From assembly GCF_020164435.1 (NCBI RefSeq), contig NZ_JAIUDQ010000009.1, forward strand, positions 104,464 through 168,463: a stretch of 64,000 bases of DNA, written 5' to 3'. A program made the position numbers and the translations under genes. Below are positions 61,215-64,000 of the stretch, piece by piece. The notes below the pieces were generated by a model that had not been told where the DNA came from, made no database searches, and saw nothing but the letters and a program-made list of their open reading frames with translations. Source of the DNA: Phyllobacterium lublinensis. GTDB lineage: Bacteria > Pseudomonadota > Alphaproteobacteria > Rhizobiales > Rhizobiaceae. The number at the start of each line of letters is the position of its first letter. The stretch's first letter is position 1.

Positions 61215-62246
61215 CTAGACGCTTTCGGGGGTGTAAATCTGCAGCGGAAGATTGTGATGCATATATTGCCACTCGCCTTTGGATTGAAGGCTCCTTTCAG
61301 CGAGAAGCTGCACCGTTCGCTCAGCAACCGAGTGCATCGGATGGGAAAGCACCACACTCAAGGTCCCGTCGACCAATCCGCGCATCGTGGAATCGGTCAG
61401 ATCATGTCCGACGATTGTAGGAAGGCGCGCTCCGGCCGCCTCCCTTACCGCCTTCAGCACACCGCCAATGCCGCCGCCGGCAACGTATAGCCCCGACAAA
61501 TCCGGATGCCGGCGCAACAGGTCGAGCGTCGCTTCGAACGAGTAATGGTCGCTTTCGAGCGTTGCCACCGGATCGATGAGGACAAAATCCGGAGCGCTTT
61601 CCCTCAAGCAGGAGCGGAATCCGATTTCGCAAGCCTCCTGGCAGAGATAGCGATGGCTGCCGACGAAAATCGAGACCGTTGAGTTCGCGGGGAGCATGTT
61701 GGCGAGAAACCAGGCTGCAGTGCGACCGACCTTCCTGTTGTCGAGCCCGACATAGCCGGCCCGCGAAGCTGCGGTGAGATCGGATACCAGCGCGATAACG
61801 GGGACGGGTTTGGCGCCCAGCGCATCGATGGCGGCCGTCACGTTGGGATGATCGGCAGCGACGACGGCAATGCCATCGGCAACCTTGCCCATGCGCAGCA
61901 GCGTTTCGGCAACGGCGCCCGGCGTCAGATCGTCCATGAATTCGATAATGGCTTTGCCCCGGATACCAGCGCATTCATCCGTGGCCTTCTGCAGGGCCTC
62001 GCCGAGCAGTTTGTAGAAGGGCGTCGACTTCTGCTGGAGCAGAAAGGCGAATGTGCGCGGCGGCAGGTCGGCCTTCAGCCGGTGCCGGAGCAGCGGCGTT
62101 GCATAAAACCCGATCCGTTCGGCGGCCTCAAGCACCCGGCGGGCCGTCTCTTCCCGTACCTCTGCCCGTCCGTTCAGCACGCGATCGACGGTCGAGACCC
62201 CGACACCGGCTTCCTTTGCCAGTACGGACATATTCGGTCGCCGCAT
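61215..62246 (-). CDS. LacI-family transcriptional regulator
   Basis: Repressor of 343 residues: an N-terminal helix-turn-helix (MSVLAKEAGVGVSTVDRVLNG) and hinge, then a periplasmic-binding-protein-like sensor domain. The third-helix signature is VDRVLNGR, not the more usual VSRVLN. The effector is unknown. The start at ATG 62246 has GGAGGG seven bases upstream; the ATG five codons earlier does not. It is divergent from the desaturase gene, which is a likely target. Confidence 0.88.
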   Translation of the reverse strand: MRRPNMSVLAKEAGVGVSTVDRVLNGRAEVREETARRVLEAAERIGFYATPLLRHRLKADLPPRTFAFLLQQKSTPFYKLLGEALQKATDECAGIRGKAIIEFMDDLTPGAVAETLLRMGKVADGIAVVAADHPNVTAAIDALGAKPVPVIALVSDLTAASRAGYVGLDNRKVGRTAAWFLANMLPANSTVSIFVGSHRYLCQEACEIGFRSCLRESAPDFVLIDPVATLESDHYSFEATLDLLRRHPDLSGLYVAGGGIGGVLKAVREAAGARLPTIVGHDLTDSTMRGLVDGTLSVVLSHPMHSVAERTVQLLAERSLQSKGEWQYMHHNLPLQIYTPESV

Positions 62247-62275
62247 CGGGAGGCCCTCCATGACATAATTATTTC

Positions 62276-62338
62276 ATCGAAAGGCTAGATGTTTTCGATA
62301 TGTTTTGAAAGGAAAAGTTTCATTCTATTGAACGAATG
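62276..62338. promoter_or_regulatory. Candidate operator region between the LacI gene and the desaturase gene
   Basis: ATCGAAA (62276-62282) and TTTCGAT (62293-62299) form a perfect 7-base inverted repeat with a 10-base spacer. Further TGAAA/TTTCA and CATTC/GAATG repeats lie at 62306-62338. The region between divergent genes is the natural site for a LacI operator, but none of these matches a known box. Confidence 0.35.
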
Positions 62339-62400
62339 CTTTCAACTCCGTATTGTTGGCCATGGCTGGTTTGTGCTGGCGGGATGAGTGGGAGGACGTC

Positions 62401-63459
62401 ATGGGCGAAGCATATCGTAGTTACGCGCTCACAGGGGATGCGAGCGGTGCGTCCGACATCACCGGGGATGCGTTCGAGGACAAGGTCGAAGCGGAGTGGT
62501 TTTCGGCGAAGGTTGACAGGAAGGCTTTCAAGCAGCTGATCAAGCGATCGGATGCGGCAGGATTGCAACATTTCGGCGTCTGGCTCGGACTGCTGCTCGG
62601 TTCAGGTACGCTGGCATTCCTGACCTGGGGCACGTGGTGGTGCGTCCCTGCCTTTCTGGTCTATGGCATGGTCTATTCCATGTCTGACCATCACGCGCAC
62701 GAACTGTCGCACGGCACGCCCTTCAAGACGCGCTGGATCAATGAAATCTTCTATCATCTCAACGGCTTCATGACGTTGCATGAGGGCCACTACTGGCGCT
62801 GGAGCCACTCACGCCATCACACCGAAACGCTCATTGTCGGCCGCGATCCCGAGATTGCCGTGCCGCGCCCGCCCGACATTGCCGGAATGCTGCTCGACCT
62901 GTTCTTCATCAAGTCGGGTCTGAAGCAGATCGGCTCGATCATACGGCAGGCGTCGGGCAGCCTGAACGAGGAAGGCCGCCACTTCATTCCCGAGGGAGAA
63001 AAGCGCAAGGTCTTCTGGTCGTCGCGGGTTTTTGTCGCGATCTTTGCCGGCGTCGTCCTGGCATGCGTGGCGACAGGCTCGATCCTGCCGGCTATGTTCA
63101 TTATCCTGCCCCGCTTCTACGGCGGCTTCATGGCCCAGTTGTTCAACCTGACACAACATGCGGGAATGCAGGAAGATATTCGCGACCACCGTCTAAGCAC
63201 GCGGACGTGGCACACCAACCCGGTGTTCCGCTTCATGTACATGAACATGAACTACCACATCGAGCACCATATGTTCCCGATGGTGCCATTCTACAACCTA
63301 CCCAAGCTGCACGAGATGATCCGGGCCGAATGCCCACCGCCCTATGAGGGCCTTGGCGCATGCTATGCCGAAATCATCCCGGCCGTGCTCAAGCAGGTCA
63401 AGGATCCGAGCTGGTATGTTCGCCGTCCGCTACCCGTAACACTCGTTGCGGCGGAATGA
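62401..63459 (+). CDS. Membrane fatty acid desaturase/hydroxylase family protein
   Basis: Membrane di-iron enzyme of 352 residues with the three histidine boxes: HHAHELSH (97-104), HSRHH (136-140) and HIEHH (286-290). Two pairs of hydrophobic helices lie between them. The family inserts double bonds or hydroxyl groups into acyl chains, but related bacterial members act on other hydrophobic substrates. The substrate is open. The ATG at 62401 follows GGGAGGA. It is divergent from the LacI regulator, which probably controls it. Confidence 0.85.
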   Translation: MGEAYRSYALTGDASGASDITGDAFEDKVEAEWFSAKVDRKAFKQLIKRSDAAGLQHFGVWLGLLLGSGTLAFLTWGTWWCVPAFLVYGMVYSMSDHHAHELSHGTPFKTRWINEIFYHLNGFMTLHEGHYWRWSHSRHHTETLIVGRDPEIAVPRPPDIAGMLLDLFFIKSGLKQIGSIIRQASGSLNEEGRHFIPEGEKRKVFWSSRVFVAIFAGVVLACVATGSILPAMFIILPRFYGGFMAQLFNLTQHAGMQEDIRDHRLSTRTWHTNPVFRFMYMNMNYHIEHHMFPMVPFYNLPKLHEMIRAECPPPYEGLGACYAEIIPAVLKQVKDPSWYVRRPLPVTLVAAE

Positions 63460-63477
63460 ACTGCGAGCCGGCAGCTG

Positions 63478-63879
63478 TTATTCGCGGCGCCAGGTCGAAC
63501 CCTTGCACAGGAGGCCGCCGAGAACGCATCCTGAAAGTTCGACGCTCTGTCCGGAGAACCTGGCCTTGCCGGAATAGGTCTTGCCGCTTTCCGTATCGTA
63601 AACCGTGCCCGCATAAGTACCGTCGCCGACCGCCTTCAGCGACACGGCCTGAATGCCCACGACGGGGCGATCGCGCTTGGAAGCATCAGGATTGTTGACG
63701 TCGTTGACTGGTTGTTTCATCCAAACGACGGTGCCGCAGACACCGGCACCACACTCGCTCAATTTTACCTTCGTGCGGCCCGTCTCATTAACATAAGTAC
63801 CAACAATCTCGGGTGCCTGAGCAATGGCGGTCGTCGTCAATGCTCCGGCCAAAAAAACAGAGTAGATAATCTTTTGCAT
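63478..63879 (-). CDS. DUF2147 family secreted protein
   Basis: Protein of 133 residues (or 136 from a TTG at 63888). It has a signal peptide to about TTTAIA and then the DUF2147 domain: EIVGTYVNETGRTKVKLSECG, then CGTVVWMKQP and a KTYSGKARF strand, with Cys pairs in the second half. The function is unknown; members are small exported proteins. The AGGAG site is seven bases before the TTG, and 16 before the ATG, so the TTG may be the true start. Confidence 0.85.
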   Translation of the reverse strand: MQKIIYSVFLAGALTTTAIAQAPEIVGTYVNETGRTKVKLSECGAGVCGTVVWMKQPVNDVNNPDASKRDRPVVGIQAVSLKAVGDGTYAGTVYDTESGKTYSGKARFSGQSVELSGCVLGGLLCKGSTWRRE

Positions 63880-64000
63880 GCTGAACAATTTGTGTCTCCT
63901 GCGCATCAAATATAGTCCAAACGCAAGGCTATAAGCGTGCTGGACCTGAGTTGCGTGGGCCAATACAGGACAAATTAGTCAGGAATAGGGGCAATGCTGA

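Overview
The window is a gene-dense, GC-rich alphaproteobacterial chromosome segment. Gene content and order point to the Rhizobiales (Hyphomicrobiales): a nuoA-N cluster followed by birA, rnj, mce, a DUF1467 gene, proS, lolC/E, lolD and dnaE; a divK-pleD pair; and clpP-clpX-lon. The group nearest Phyllobacterium, Mesorhizobium or Brucella/Ochrobactrum fits best, but this is inferred from memory of synteny and not from a search. No phage, insertion sequence, CRISPR array or rRNA operon was seen. Almost everything is housekeeping.

Region by region. 1-2025 (+): end of pyrC, plsY, dprA. 1993-2193 (-): small conserved-looking protein. 2522-10664 (+): topA, rnr, a DUF983 protein, a Nudix hydrolase, an intergenic repeat element, an MFS transporter, rpmG. 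10733-12483 (-): pleD and divK (cell-cycle and c-di-GMP control). 12793-14591 (+): a DUF3572 protein and dinB. 14691-22784 (-): dnaE, a 28-residue membrane peptide gene missed by ordinary ORF cut-offs, lolD, lolC/E, proS, a probable small RNA on the opposite strand, and a DUF1467 gene. 22784-41495 (-): mce, rnj, birA and the complex I genes nuoN to nuoA, largely one transcription unit read from the right. 41936-43147 (-): a drug-efflux-type MFS transporter. tRNA-Asp and tRNA-Val lie at 43515-43856. hupE (+) then converges on lon, clpX and clpP (-). 49911-64000 is the accessory-looking part: FAD amine oxidase, cytochrome P450, cupin, O-acetylhomoserine sulfhydrylase, CoA-binding protein, enoyl-CoA hydratase family protein, hotdog thioesterase, a two-subunit molybdenum hydroxylase of the IorAB type, secreted proteins, a secreted intradiol dioxygenase, a LacI regulator and a fatty acid desaturase.

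Main discovery candidates. (1) Two perfect GTTC-N7-GTTC LexA (SOS) boxes occur. One precedes dinB, as expected. The other lies in front of a 28-codon single-pass membrane peptide between lolD and dnaE, which has the architecture of SOS-induced division inhibitors or membrane toxins. (2) Two copies of a mosaic palindromic element with TAGAGCCTTTCA ends each supply the stop codon of the adjacent gene. (3) A structured region ending in a strong intrinsic terminator, antisense to the operon between proS and the DUF1467 gene, is a likely sRNA. (4) The same C-terminal helix-hairpin-helix-like module occurs in NuoE and in an extra gene embedded between nuoF and nuoG.
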